DNA of 64,000 nucleotides. Source: Liquidambar formosana (Eukaryota; Streptophyta; Magnoliopsida; Saxifragales; Altingiaceae). A program made the position numbers and the translations under genes. Shown here in pieces: positions 22,201 to 34,212 of this stretch (positions within the stretch are counted from its first letter, which is position 1; each line of letters starts with the position of its first letter). The notes under the pieces are model-generated. The model had not been told where the DNA came from. It did not search any database and saw only the letters and a list, made by a program, of their open reading frames with translations. The stretch is taken from NCBI GenBank assembly GCA_039720395.1, contig CM077820.1:14221848-14285847 (forward strand), written 5' to 3'.

Positions 22201-25200
22201 AGGTAGCAGGGCCGCAAGGCCACAAAACCATTGGCACCTTGATATTGAAAATGTCAAAGACTTGTACGCGTGATATGCCTTTGGAAAGAGAAGAAGGTAG
22301 TCTAGAAATTAAACTAGATTATATCTTATTATTAGAGTCTAGTAATTTGTTTTCCTATTTTAGAAAATATATTTTGACTATCTTGTAATTTGAGTTTTCT
22401 TGCACTGAATCTCCTTGGTGTACTATTGAGTAAGTGGTGAGCATTACCTATTCTATTATCCCTCTAAGTGTTCTATATGTATTAAGGATAAGAATTTTTC
22501 TTCTGTGCATTTCAGTGTTCTATGTACTACGGAGATGGATTAACAAACGACCTACTGCTTTGATTGACGTTTTCCTTTCATACTATTGCATTTTCTAGGA
22601 GATGATAAAGTAGGGGCACCCCCTCAACAGTTCAAGAAGTTGCTTTTGTTTTCTGGAAACGATTACTTGGGCTTGAGTTCACATCCGGAAGTTAAAAAGG
22701 CTGCTGCAAAGGTTTGCTTGATGACCGCAATTTCGAATATCCATTGATTTTTTTCAACCTTCTCCTAAAGACATTTTGAATCTACTTTACATTAGGCGGT
22801 TCACGAATGTGGAATGGGTCCAAGGGGTTCTGCTTTAACCTGTGGGTATACCAATCACCATAGGCTACTAGAGTCATGCTTGGCAGACTTAAAGAGAAAA
22901 GAGGTATTAGTATAGCTGCATTAGATTTAATGCTTGCAGTTGCATGTTTATTGTTGGTGTGCATATAATCTATGCTTGCTGTTATTTTAGAATTCAGCCT
23001 ATTATCCTTGGAGGTTTAGGACCTAGGCACCTAGCTATTTGGTTTGTGACTCTTCAACTGTTTCTGAAAACCGTTTTTGTTTCCAAAAACAAAATGATGA
23101 TAATTAGTTTTTGAGAATGTTGCTGCTTATGGGTTCTTTCCAGTTGTTAAGAAGCCGGTGTCTTTGAAAACATGGGAAACGATATTTTGGTGTTTTATAA
23201 AAACATCATTCTCTTCAGGAAATTTTTGGGACAACAATTTTTGAAAACATCATGAAAAATGTGTTAGGGTGTTTTTTCTTTGGTCCTTTTCTCTTTTTCT
23301 ATTAATTGATAAATATATTTTTGTTTTCTGCTTCATTTTCATTTTTCCCATATTTGGGTAAAGAAAAAATTATTACTTTATAGACAAATTGGTACAAGTA
23401 ATATTTCTGTTTGTCACTAATTTGAAATGCATACCATGTAAATATATAGTCACATCAGTAGGGAAAAAAACTAAAGAAAAGTTTAGGGATCAATAGCATT
23501 GTCCCAATTGGTAATATGCCCTTTATTATTTTCGGTTGTTCTCTCCTAATCATGATATCCATAGCTTGTACGGATTATATGACATTCTGGGATTTTCAGC
23601 CAAAATCTGATGCCATTCTTTGTGTAATTTGTGCTCTAGGACTGCCTTCTTTGTCCTACAGGGTACGCAGCCAATGTCTCCTTGATGGTAGCTTTAGGAA
23701 ATGTGGGCTCTCTATTGGCTGCAAGTAGAAAACCTTCCAAGGATGAAAGGATTGCTATATTTTCTGATGCCCTCAACCATGCATCAATAATTGATGGTAT
23801 CCGTCTTGCTGAGCAACAACGAAACGTGGAGGTTTATGTGTACAGACACTGTGACATGTCTCACCTTAATGCACTGCTGTGAGTTTTTATATAATCTTTG
23901 AAAATTTGGATCCATATTTTTAATTTTTGATTGATCGATTACTCTACCAACTGCTAATCTCATGGTAAAACATCGTTTGTGTTTTGACAGATCAAGTTGC
24001 ACATTGAAGAAGAAAGTTGTAGTGACTGATAGGTTAGTCATGTTATTAATTAGAATGGCTACCCTGATACCATTTTGGCCATGTTTGTTTAACTGGAATA
24101 GGAATGGATGGAATGAAATCTCATTCTAATTCATTCCAAATAGTATGTTTGGATGAGATAATTTGAATGCGAATGGAATCAAATTGTATGTTTAAACAGT
24201 CATTTCAAATCCATTTTCATTCTTTAGCACTTTAAGCATGGAATTAGATTCTATTCTCATCCATTCCATTCCAACTAAACTAAACATGGCCCTTGTTCTT
24301 ATGTTCCAATTTGCTAGAAAAAAAATGGAGGAAATGAACGAAAACTTGGGAACAAAACTATTCCGGGTTTGAACACTTTTAGTAAGGTTCCAAATTTTCT
24401 TTCCTGTTCTTTTCCTCCATATTCTTGGTAGCCAAATGGAGCACTGAACTATCTTTCTGTTAGGTGAGTGAAAGCATTAAGTCAAGGCGTTTTAGGCGTA
24501 AGGAGGCTGTTGATATTTTGTTTCTTATGAATGCCATAATTCTGAAAACCAAATGCTTCAGTTTGTGCATGTGTCTGAGAATGGTGGATAGGCTTAATTC
24601 TAGTCTTATTGCAGCTTGTTTAGCATGGATGGAGACTTGGCGCCAATGATGGAGCTTGCAAAGCTTCGCAAGAAGCATGGATTTTTGTTGGTCATTGATG
24701 ATGTAAGTGTTCTTGAATGCCCATGTGGATGGAATTGTAAGCCTAGTTTCTAGTGGTGAAAGCATGAAGCGATGCGTTCTAGGCATAAGCCTTTCAATAT
24801 TTGATTTTACATAGTTAATTATATAAATTAAGTAATTAAAAATAACAAATGAAAAAGTACAATTAGCCATTGTGTGTTTCTTAGGATTAAGGTCAATTAA
24901 AACTCAAATAATGAATACAAAGGACTTCTCGGGTTTTTTTAACTGTTGTTATTCTTTTTTTCAGGCTCATGGAACATTGGTTTTTGGAGAGAATGGTGGG
25001 GGAGTGGCTGAGGAGTTTAACTGTGAAAAAGATGTCGATATCTGCGTAGGCACTTTGAGCAAGTCTATAGGTTGCCATGGTGGATTCATTGCATGCAGGT
25101 GCACCTCTTTGTGTCTTCTCTTTCCCTTATGGTTCTCAAAACAGCAGGAAGAAATCAATTGTATTGGAGCCTGTTTAGATAAACGATTGACATTCGATGG

Positions 25201-28200
25201 GAAATGAAATTGTTTCATTGTGTGAACTACTTTCTGATTTGTATGTCATTTTGGCCGCCTTTGAAGATTTGATGTTTTCAGTTTTCAGATTTCTTTCTTT
25301 CGTTTCCCTCCTAAATCAGGGATTTATGCCACATACTTTACCATTGAGGTTAAGTGACTACTAATTGCCACTAGGAAATGACTTGAGTTTGATTCTTGCT
25401 AAACCCTAGTCTTGGACCAGGCCATCCAAACAAGGTTTCTTAGTTCTCATACGCTTTGGACTAACCTGATACATATAGTTGTGGGATCTTATATGGACTT
25501 AGGGTTTGTCTTAAAAGGTTTTTTCGTTAAAAAAAATAAAATTAAAAATTAAAAAAAAAAAAGAAGAAGAAGAAGAAGAAGAGAGAGATCAAGTATTATT
25601 TTATTTTTTGTTTTTTGTTTTAGTACTATGAATTTAAAGAGTTTTCTTCTTAATGAACCTATGTTTTGTTTTCTCATTATATAGTATGTTTTCGATCTTA
25701 TATCAATTTGATTGTGCAGTTATTCGCTGTTTCTGTTTCTAATTGTGAAAAATATGCTATAAATACTCATGCCTAGCTTGTTTTTGACTGCTAAATGAAT
25801 AGCAAAAAGTGGAAGATGCTCATACAATCGACGGGTCGTACTTTCATATTTTCAACTGCAATAACAGTCCCCGTTGCTGCTGCTGCTCATGGTAAAACGT
25901 AGTAGTCCCTTATTATTTTTTCTTGTGGGTGATTTAATCCCATATCCACTTCTAGTATGTGGAAGTATATGATTTGAAATAAATAGGGTCACTTACTAGA
26001 TCAAGTAGCTGTGCTTATTGTCATGAACCAATTATTTTTACATGCACATGGCACATGCATGCTATTCATGCATGTGATAAAATGCTAAAGCAAAAGGGCA
26101 TGTTTGGGAAGTTCAAAAACTAGATCAGATGAGGTGATCCAGTCCATAACAGTTATCTATCTGGTTTTTATACCTTATTTTTAGAAAGTTTGAAATTATT
26201 AGCATGAAACAGAGACTTACTACTATAGATGAGGTAAATGTGCCATGGGCATGTTACAAGGCATTTGTAGGGGTGAATGAATGACATTTCTCTCTCTCTT
26301 TGTACATCTCTGTTTTCATTGTTTTCTTCTCTCTTTTTAATAATAATTTGGAGAAAAAAAAGGGAGTTTTGGAACAAAGCCAAAAGAAGAAAATTTTGAT
26401 TGCATGTGCATGCAGCATTTGTGGCACATTGGTAATTGCTATCGCATATAACAAAACTGCATATCCTTAGTTAGGATTTAGATTGATAGAATAACTTCTC
26501 ACCTGGGCTTCTAGAGTATATGTTGTATCTGTCAATCTTATGTGTTATTCGATCCATTTTTTCTATTCAATTATACCAATGTGTAGTCTTATAATTTTCT
26601 TCTTTTATTTTTTTACGTGTATCTAAAAAATAAATAAATAAATAAAAAGGGAGATTGAATGACTTCCTATGTATAGCTAACAATATAACTATGACTTAGC
26701 AGCTGCTGTTACCGTGGCAAGAAAGGAGAAATGGCGTAGAAGGGCAATTTGGAATAGGGTGAGAGATTTCCATGCTCTTACTGGAATTCCCATTACAAGT
26801 CACGTGGTTTCTCTTATTATAGGAAGCGAGGAGAAAAACGAGCAAGCAAGCCAGTTGAGATATCTCTCTCCTTCTCTCTCTCTCTCTCTCTCTCTAACAT
26901 TTGTGGTCAGTGATATGTATAAGTGCTCCTAACTTTCTCAATCATTGAACAGTCATTTATTAGAATGTGGTTTCCACGTGACTGCAATCAGACCCCCAGC
27001 CGTTCCTCCGAACTCATGCAGGTATGTTGCACATTCTTCATTATATATATATTTATATTATTGGTTAAAATCTCGGAAAGTGATCAAGTTGATTTTATCC
27101 ACCTGGTCTCTGCTTATGAGGTAATGCATTTATGATAAGATTGTAATTAATACGGAGTATAATAAAAACATTTACTTCAAAAAAGTCAATGCCCCATCTT
27201 CTCTGATAAAAAGAATCTACTGTTTGGTAGCTTGGTGACCCATGTTAGTACACCATGGACTAGTACTGGCAACGGGATTGGTTCATGTAAGTGTCAGCTC
27301 ACGTGGGTTGAAAATTGCCAACACCAATCGCAATAAAGTTACCCAAAAAAATTAATTACAAAACAAAACGAAAGGTCAATAATCATAAGGTTATTACTCC
27401 ATACGGAGTATATAACAAGGTCATATATTAATCACAAGGTTAAAAATAACGGAAGAAATTCTCTTTATTTAATAGGATGATCTAATAAAATCTAAATCAT
27501 TCATATTATATGAGACTCATCAAAAAATGTGGGATTCATATAATATGAATGATAGTTAAGATTTCAATGAATCGTCCATTGCAATGGAAGAGGATCCTTA
27601 CTTTAAAAATACTATATTCACTAAAAATGGTCTATTTTGAAAAAAAAAAAAAAAAACACACTTTTTTTGAGAATTGAAATTAAATGTATCGTACTCACCT
27701 CCTATATTATTGTAGTTCCATGCATTCTACCCTAAATTTATAAAAGGTTTTTTTTTTTCTTCTTTTTTTAATGTCTCATTTATACTATGAGAATGATGCT
27801 TTGGGAAATTAAATAAAACTTATTCATTTGACTATTGACCAAAAAAAAAAAAGGGACAAAAATTATGGGATATGCGAAAAAGAAAGTGTGGATTGTTATT
27901 CGATCCAAGGATGGATTATAAAACCGGGTATGAATAGTGTCGCATTGCCCAACCCTAATACCGGCCAAATTACCCCGATTGGCTAATTGACATGGTATCT
28001 GATGTGGTAGCTACGCTGCCTTTAGTTTATACTTTATGGTTTACATTACGTCACATCAAGTGCCATGTAAGTTAGGCAATCACAATTAGGAAAAATAAAA
28101 AATGTTGACTCAACCACTTCTCAACTTCATACATTTGAAAATACGGAAAATAAAATGCTAGTATGCTACAACACACATGATAATTAGTAATTAATTAGGT

Positions 28201-28485
28201 TTAGGAACCAAAATCCAAGTGTTGAATGTGAGGAGATTCGAGTCAGTTTCACTAATCACCACGGATCATAGGGTTGATATACAACACGTATTAGCCGTTT
28301 CTATGCTCATATATATGTTTGATATACTTATCCTAATTTTTCTAGCTTTTTCTTTCAGGTTACGAGTAACATTAAGCGCAGCGCACACAATAGACGATCT
28401 GAAGAAGCTCATAGCAGCATTGTCACACTGCATCGACTTCAAAGATGTTGGTGTCCCCAGCTCAAAAGCATTTTCAAAGCTCTAG
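19235..28485 (+). CDS. BIOF: 8-amino-7-oxononanoate (KAPA) synthase, copy B, with exon 1 frame breaks
   Basis: Biotin-pathway PLP enzyme making KAPA. Eleven exons: 19235-19481, 22599-22711, 22796-22903, 23640-23878, 23991-24032, 24615-24702, 24965-25098, 25803-25891, 26703-26853, 26953-27021, 28359-28485; total coding length corresponds to about 468 residues, near the size of the Arabidopsis enzyme. Visible motifs: LLFSGNDYLGLSSHP, the conserved His in SDALNHASIIDG, IDDAHG, and the Schiff-base Lys in GTLSKSIGCHGG. The C-terminus is SKL, the archetypal peroxisomal signal. In exon 1 the ATG frame hits TGA after 12 codons; conserved sequence (EALLRL...LRPIFLS) continues in another frame and then returns to the ATG frame at about 19320, so two compensating single-base shifts are present. 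Exons 2-11 are open. It may be a young pseudogene, or the sequence may contain errors there. Confidence 0.9.
20057..20649. mobile_element. hAT-type non-autonomous element, 593 bp
   Basis: It starts TAGACATGTCAGC and ends GGCAAGTCTA, with imperfect inverted repeats for about 30 bases. The 8-bp flanks ATGACAAA at 20049-20056 and 20650-20657 are identical. The interior is rich in ATTCGAAT-like words. No transposase. Confidence 0.88.
20862..20883. repeat. (GT)n microsatellite
   Basis: Eleven GT units followed by a poly-T run in intron 1 of BIOF copy B. Confidence 0.95.
22085..22240 (-). mobile_element. Probable tRNA-derived SINE
   Basis: Read on the minus strand, the head has an A-box-like TGGTTTTGTGGCC and a B-box-like AGGTTCGAATAT about 80 bases later, and ends in an A-rich tail (AAAAAATAAAATAAAATAA) at 22086-22104. 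A/B boxes plus an A-rich 3' end fit a plant SINE. No target duplication was found. Confidence 0.5.
24077..24291. mobile_element. PIF/Harbinger MITE in BIOF copy B intron 5
   Basis: The ends GGCCATGTTTGTTTAACTGG and CCAACTAAACTAAACATGGCC are inverted repeats shared with the 7.3-kb Harbinger element at 51717-59012. The 3-bp flanks TTT and CTT do not match perfectly. Internal copies of GGAATGGATGGAATG-like words face their complements. Confidence 0.82.
27449..27602. mobile_element. Short fold-back MITE
   Basis: Two arms of about 65 bases face each other, including ATCATTCATATTATATGA and its complement, with a loop of some 15 bases near 27520. It lies in the last intron of BIOF copy B. Superfamily unassigned; edges approximate. 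Confidence 0.65.
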
Positions 28486-30658
28486 GAATTTGTTAGCTCT
28501 TAAAAAATTAATGACTTTATCAGCTCAAATATAACATCCACGTAGTATATATAAGCTCCATCACCCTCCTAAAACTTTGGATCCTCTGTTTGTACTTGCA
28601 TGGTTGTGCTTAGGTTTTTAAGATTGTAACAGATCAATATAAAGGTTCATCCTACTGCTCTAAAACAGTCCCAAAGACCCAAGCACACCAAAAAACAAGT
28701 AGGAATACAAGCTCTCTTCTAAAAGGATAAGGTTCCAGTTTAGAGGTACGTGGTGTTTGGATTCAGCTTATGTGGGGGAGTATGTGTGTGTTCAACAAGA
28801 GCATGTATGTGTGTAAGCCTCTTGGACTTGATATATATTCTATTTCTGGATTGTACGGATTGGGGTAATGTCTCAGCTGGAACAAGACTAAGAAATATTG
28901 TGAACTATATATGTTATGCTTCAAGATATATTGTGAACTATATTATGTTCAGTGAAATGGTCAAACCAGTGTGTTTGGAGGAGGTAGTTATTATTGAATT
29001 AAATTAAAAGATATATATTCCCAAAAAATTAATGGAAAAAAATTATTTTTAAATCGTAATTCCTAAGTGATTGCTTACAATTCCAGAAACTAAAATAACC
29101 TGATTTAGGTCTTTGAGGCTATGCATGAACTAATTAAGTTGACATGGCCTAAATCAGGCTTAGGCTTTCATCTGCCTGCCATATCAAGCTGAGTGAACTA
29201 ATTAGTTCACGTGGTCTCTATGCAATTCAATTAAATTGACTTAAAATTTAATTTAAAACTATTTGATCAAAAATTTAATTTAAAATTTGAATTTGCGTTT
29301 GGTTAAGAAGTTGGAATTCATTTTAATTTTGGATCTTGTCTATAGATTTTTGAAGTGCTGGACACACCATCGAACCTGATTTGGACTCAAAAGATTGTGC
29401 TAATAATGGAAATTAAATGGAAAAATTTGAATAATTAAACAATAGGCCTATCTGGTTTGGGCAGTGGAGAAAAAAAAAATAGTAAAATTAAACAATATGA
29501 GGAAAAAAATTGGTGCTGATGAGCATGTTTTTTATACAGACAAACCTAGGCTTATGTGAGATCTTACAACTTACATAGACTAATGAGACCAAGGCCCATA
29601 AAATAAAATAAAAATAACAAAAAAAATAAAAACAACTTATTTCCGTGACCCCAAGGGATTCGTAAGGGTCAACGACTCATCTTTTCAGCTTGACCCAATT
29701 TAGGAGAGAGAATTTGCAGCTCCCATGCATTGGGCCAAAGAATTTAAAATAATAATAATAGCCCAATGGCTTATAACTCATGGTCCCACATCATGGTGTT
29801 ACAAGGTACTACTAATAAAATTTCATTCCGATAGTGCCATACGAAGCACTGTGCAGCACCCAATTTACATGAGCAAAAAATAGATACGTTAAATAAATTG
29901 AAGAAGTTCTAATCCATACATATAGTACCACATGAGATATTATATTTTTGTATTGTACATAGCATTTCCCAATTCGGTATCAGTATATATGCTTCATAAG
30001 GATGGAAATGTGTCAAAATTTGGCCAAATTTTTACTCACATTTTGACACATTCTTTCTTTGATCCAAACTTCATTTTTATTTATTTACATGTTTTATTTA
30101 TTTATTTATTTATTTATCAGGAGGTTGTGATCCGAACCTTAATACATGTCTTTTAAAATTATTTTATTTACCTTTAATGTCAAGTGAGCATGGTGACATT
30201 CCCTGTGACAAATATCTAACAGAAAGAAAATCAAATACTAGCGTGCACAATTGAACCAAATCAAACACACAACACCCAAAAAAAGAGAGATAAAAATGAA
30301 CGCAAATGGAACACCATTACTCTGTAATCTGTATATATATTATATACTATATTTTCTCATCTAAAGGATTACCAATTCACCACGACCTAAAATTCCTAGA
30401 TTGCCCTTTTAGCGTTTTGCTAGCTACATTGTAAGAAAACAGCAGCAAGCGGACCCAGAATGGTATTTTAACCCCTTTTTGTGAAACAACTTCTAGTACT
30501 CCAAAAAGATAACCAATGGAACCAAGAAGGAATTGAAACCCCTCTGTACCTGTCATCTAATACTAAAAGTGGTATTTCTCTTCTTCTAATCTCATAATAG
30601 GGAGTATATGAAAAGACTACAAATTAAAACCTTATACATATAAGTGATAGCTAGTCAC
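28486..30658. other. Intergenic between BIOF copy B and the SWI1 homologue
   Basis: Bases 28815-28910 resemble the copy A 3' UTR. Short matches at 29507-29520, 29681-29690 and 29731-29740 are colinear with 14085-14139. (ATTT)n lies near 30075-30118. The two genes converge here. No further gene was seen. Confidence 0.55.
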
Positions 30659-33600
30659 TCATCCACTTTCAGCAGCATTACCCAAAGAAGAATTGGGAGA
30701 AGCCAGAGCTAGCCACGAGGAGGCGGAGGAGCATCCCCTTTGCTGCTGCTCACAGTACCTTATCAAACCCTTCGTCTCGCCTTCCTCCCATCGACTCATC
30801 TCCACCTCACTTTTAGACTGTACCAGCTGCAGTTTTAAAAATAAAAAAGAGTCGCGGAAATAACAAAAGGGTCATATATTTTCTTCAGGTTAGTTAATAA
30901 GAAGGGTGAAGCCAGAATAGGGAGATACTTACACGTAGGATCCCACTAGTGGAGGTGACAGAATGATGCTGTCGTCGTTGATAGGTGGAAATTGACGTGG
31001 GTAGGGTCGCACCAAAACCGTTGTCGTTGTGGCTGTTCTTAGGGACGTCATTGAGGTCAATAGGAGTCCCAGTGTTCGACCTGTGGCCAGTAATGTTGGA
31101 CCCACGGTCGGACCCGGTTTCAGGGCTGGCTCTGGTGACGGTGACGGCACGTCTCTGGGCAAAAGGCTTGACGGGGGATGGTGGTTGGGTCCCATTCCCA
31201 TGATGAGGATGAGGAGATAGGATGAAGTGGGGCAGTGCTTCAACGGCTGCGGCGGCGGCGGCGGCGGTGCTGGTTGTGGTGGTGGTTGTGATGGTGGAGG
31301 AAGATACGGAGGGAGGTGTGGGGACCACAAGGAGATCATCGAGCTGGACCAGCACCTGGGGTGAGGACATGGTGGCCATGTTTGGCCACAGGAACGTACC
31401 CTGTGGCTTGCAGATCCTGAACCCACTTTTCAGCCTTTGTATCTTTGCTGCCTTTTCTTCTGCTTTTAATGCCATCGCTTCGGCTGCTGTTGTTGTTACT
31501 TGTTGTTCTTTATTTTCTTCCTTTTCGTCGTCGTCTACTTTTACCACTACCACTTCTTTGCCCTTGTCTTCTTTACCTCGTTCCTCCTCTGTTTCAGCGC
31601 CTGGTATTGTTGTCGAGCCTATTAGTAGTGCTCCCGATTCTGAACTTTTTGGTTCGTCCACTACAAATCTTAGCTTTTCCACCTCATCCTGCAATTCACC
31701 CATTTATCAATATGTACAAAGTATATCCATATGCTGCAGACACATATAATATTGGATTTTTTTTTTTTTTTTTTAAGGGTAAAAACTTATATATGAAAAA
31801 GTTAAAATAGTGCCAAACATACACTAACAGCTAAGATGTAGCTCCTACCAGTCTACCACTTGCTATGAAAATAAACAGGAGTGCAAATGCAATCATCACA
31901 TATAAAAAAAGCAGATTCTGTTCTACAAATATACACAAATTATTTTTAATACGAAATAGAATCATACTCAGACCAAAAAAAGAAATAGAAAAAAAAGAAA
32001 TAGAATCATAAATAAACCAATATGATAATCTCGCTTTCATCTTACAGAAACAGGAAAACTATGACTAATTATAGAGTGTGGTTACCTCCATTCCACTCAG
32101 AGATTGTGCAATTTGCAGTAGTTGCTCCTCAATCTTGGCTTTCCTCTTCTGCAACTCCTTATAAATTGCCTGTCAAAGGTAGAAAGATAGAACATATTTA
32201 ACAGAGTGGGTTCACAAAGCAAAAATCCTTACAAGATGTATTAGATCATATATTCTCCATTAATAAGCTTTACGTCATTCACCTTCTGTGTAAGAAAGGA
32301 ACCATCAATATGGTCTATTTTCTGATTTGTAACAGAGGAATTTGGGATGGTCAGAATAGTTTGCTTTTCCTCTTGCTTCCTGGATACCAGCTCCTCCATA
32401 TCTCTGTTGCACGCAAAAGCAAAAATGGGTCACATCCAAATTAACAATCACATTTTTCTCTCCTAATGAATAGTATTATGGTAATGATTTACCTCTTCAT
32501 TGTGGCCATCTCTTCCTTGAGCTGCTTCAGCTCCATGGCACAAATGGGGTCTTGAGCCGGGTTATCACCAAGCTTCCACCCAGGAGGTGGGGTCCAGTAA
32601 GGATCTTGAACCCCAGCAGCCTTCCTAACATCGATCAAGTCTGCACTCTCTATCCAGTATTCCATCGCCCCTTCCGCGTTGTGCCGCCGCTGGAACCGCT
32701 CAGCCCCACCGGGTGCCACCTTCCCCGCCATGTGCTTCAACAAATGATCCAGCAGACCTGTATCTCCGATCTGTTTCCGGGCCTCTTGTCTCAGCTCTGG
32801 CCTGAGTACTGGATTCCCATAAACAGCACCTTTGGCCTTCAAGATTTTTAGCATGTTCTCCTCAGCCATCTTATACCTTCACACATACGATCACCCATTA
32901 ATATAATTACATCAAAGTTATACAATGTATTAAGGAATTAATGGCTAATATACACCTCACCTCTCTGCAGACCATCTATCAATGGAATTCTTGAATACTT
33001 TTCGATTATTGAAACCACTACTTTTCATTTCCTTCTCCCGCTTTGCCTTTTTGGCCCTTTTCTTCCTGCTTGAGCTCTGGCGCTTTCTTTTACGATTTGT
33101 CTTTCTCACAGCTTCTTCATCTCCTTCCTCTTTATCTTTCTCATCTTCGTCTTCTTCTTCTTCTTCTTCATCTTCTGCTTCTTCTTCTCCTTCTTCTTCT
33201 TCTTCATTTCCTTCCTCTTTGTCCCTCTCTTTGTTTTCCTCAACATTGATTGATGGGTTATCCTCGCTATGCCAACCAATGAACCTAACTTGACGGCGTG
33301 TACCCCACTGCACCATCCCTTTGCGTTTTATCGCCGACCAACACTTTCCCTTCACAGAAACAACATCCCTAGACTCGGTGTTAGATGGTGGGGCTGTGAT
33401 ACTTCTAGTTTCCACAGACGGTACCACCCAAAAGCTCCATGAGTTTCTCTGCTCTTCCAATTCCTGAGATGGGATTCGCCGGAAAAGCAATTCCTCGGCA
33501 ACTTTTGACCCCATTACGTGCTTCTCGTCCAGTGGTGGGTTCGCCTTTCCTGGTGTTTCCATTGCTGAAGTGTGTACGAAGAGAGAACAAGCTTGGAAAC

Positions 33601-33835
33601 CTCAATGAAACTTTGAGTTCAGTCTTCTCACTCACCTGTAAGATCCCATATGAATCAAAAACAAAACCTTGAAAAGAACAGTATTCTATAAATACAACTT
33701 ATGGGTTTTCTGATATATTACCATGACGATTCGAATGAGCTTCAGTTGAGCGCATGAGTTGGAAGGTAGCTTTGTGTGATCGATTTCGTAGAAAAAACCC
33801 ACTTCTATTTGCTCTGAAACTTCTGTTTTGCACAT
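30659..33835 (-). CDS. SWI1: SWI1/DYAD/AMEIOTIC1 meiosis protein, one frameshift in exon 2
   Basis: Nuclear meiosis-specific factor; in Arabidopsis it protects cohesin from WAPL in prophase I, and in maize the homologue AM1 is needed for entry into meiosis. Exons on the minus strand: 33835-33722, 33635-32961, 32876-32493, 32403-32283, 32169-32086, 31688-30933, 30826-30659. Exon 1 gives the FFYEID and LKLIRIVM blocks; exon 2 gives FPSLFSLRTHF, HVMGSKVAEELLFRRI, KGKCWSAIKR, a long Glu/Asp run and a Lys/Arg-rich nuclear-signal-like stretch; exon 3 holds the family core (GDTGLLDHLLKHMAGKVAPG, then YWTPPPGWKLGDNP). Later exons give a coiled coil and a low-complexity tail with poly-Ala. The start of exon 2 reads in a frame one base off from its remainder (switch between about 33610 and 33540), so either a real frameshift or a sequence error exists; the ATG at 33562 would give a shorter open protein. 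Confidence 0.88.
33115..33235 (-). repeat. GAA/GAG trinucleotide-rich acidic coding tract
   Basis: TTC/TCT-rich on the plus strand, coding for a Glu/Asp run in exon 2 of the SWI1 homologue. Length variation here would be in frame and is common in such tracts. Confidence 0.8.
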
Positions 33836-34168
33836 ATAACAGAGAATCAAACAGCTTGATCAAAGGCCTTGAGGAATTTAAGACGTTGTTAGAGGGACAT
33901 GTGAATGGAAATCTCTTATAAGAAAAGGACCTATTTGGGACATAAAAGAAAAAAGAAAAAATCAGGAGAAAGGCTGAAAGGGGAAGGTGAAAGAGATCTT
34001 CTCTGATATACCGTTACGTGGGAGGATACAATTGGGTGTGGACAGTACATGTCTCGCCAAATGTGGGCTTTGTGCATTGTTGACGGAGCTTTGTTCCTCC
34101 CTTTTCAAGTACATCATTTCCTGCAGAAATGCACAAAACCGACACCCACTATCTTCGTCAGAAAGACG

Positions 34169-34212
<44 letters not shown>

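Noticed and set aside
27400..27416. Minimal Stowaway element from TACTCCATACGGAGTA
   Set aside because: Only a 16-base palindrome with no interior; could be a relic of an end but cannot support an element.
30929..31810. Several long open frames overlapping the SWI1 exon on both strands
   Set aside because: They are shadows of the GC-richer coding exon 30933-31688 on the minus strand; none has family motifs or its own splice context.
32982..33293. A 103-codon plus-strand frame rich in Ser and Leu
   Set aside because: It is the complement of the Glu-rich tract in SWI1 exon 2.
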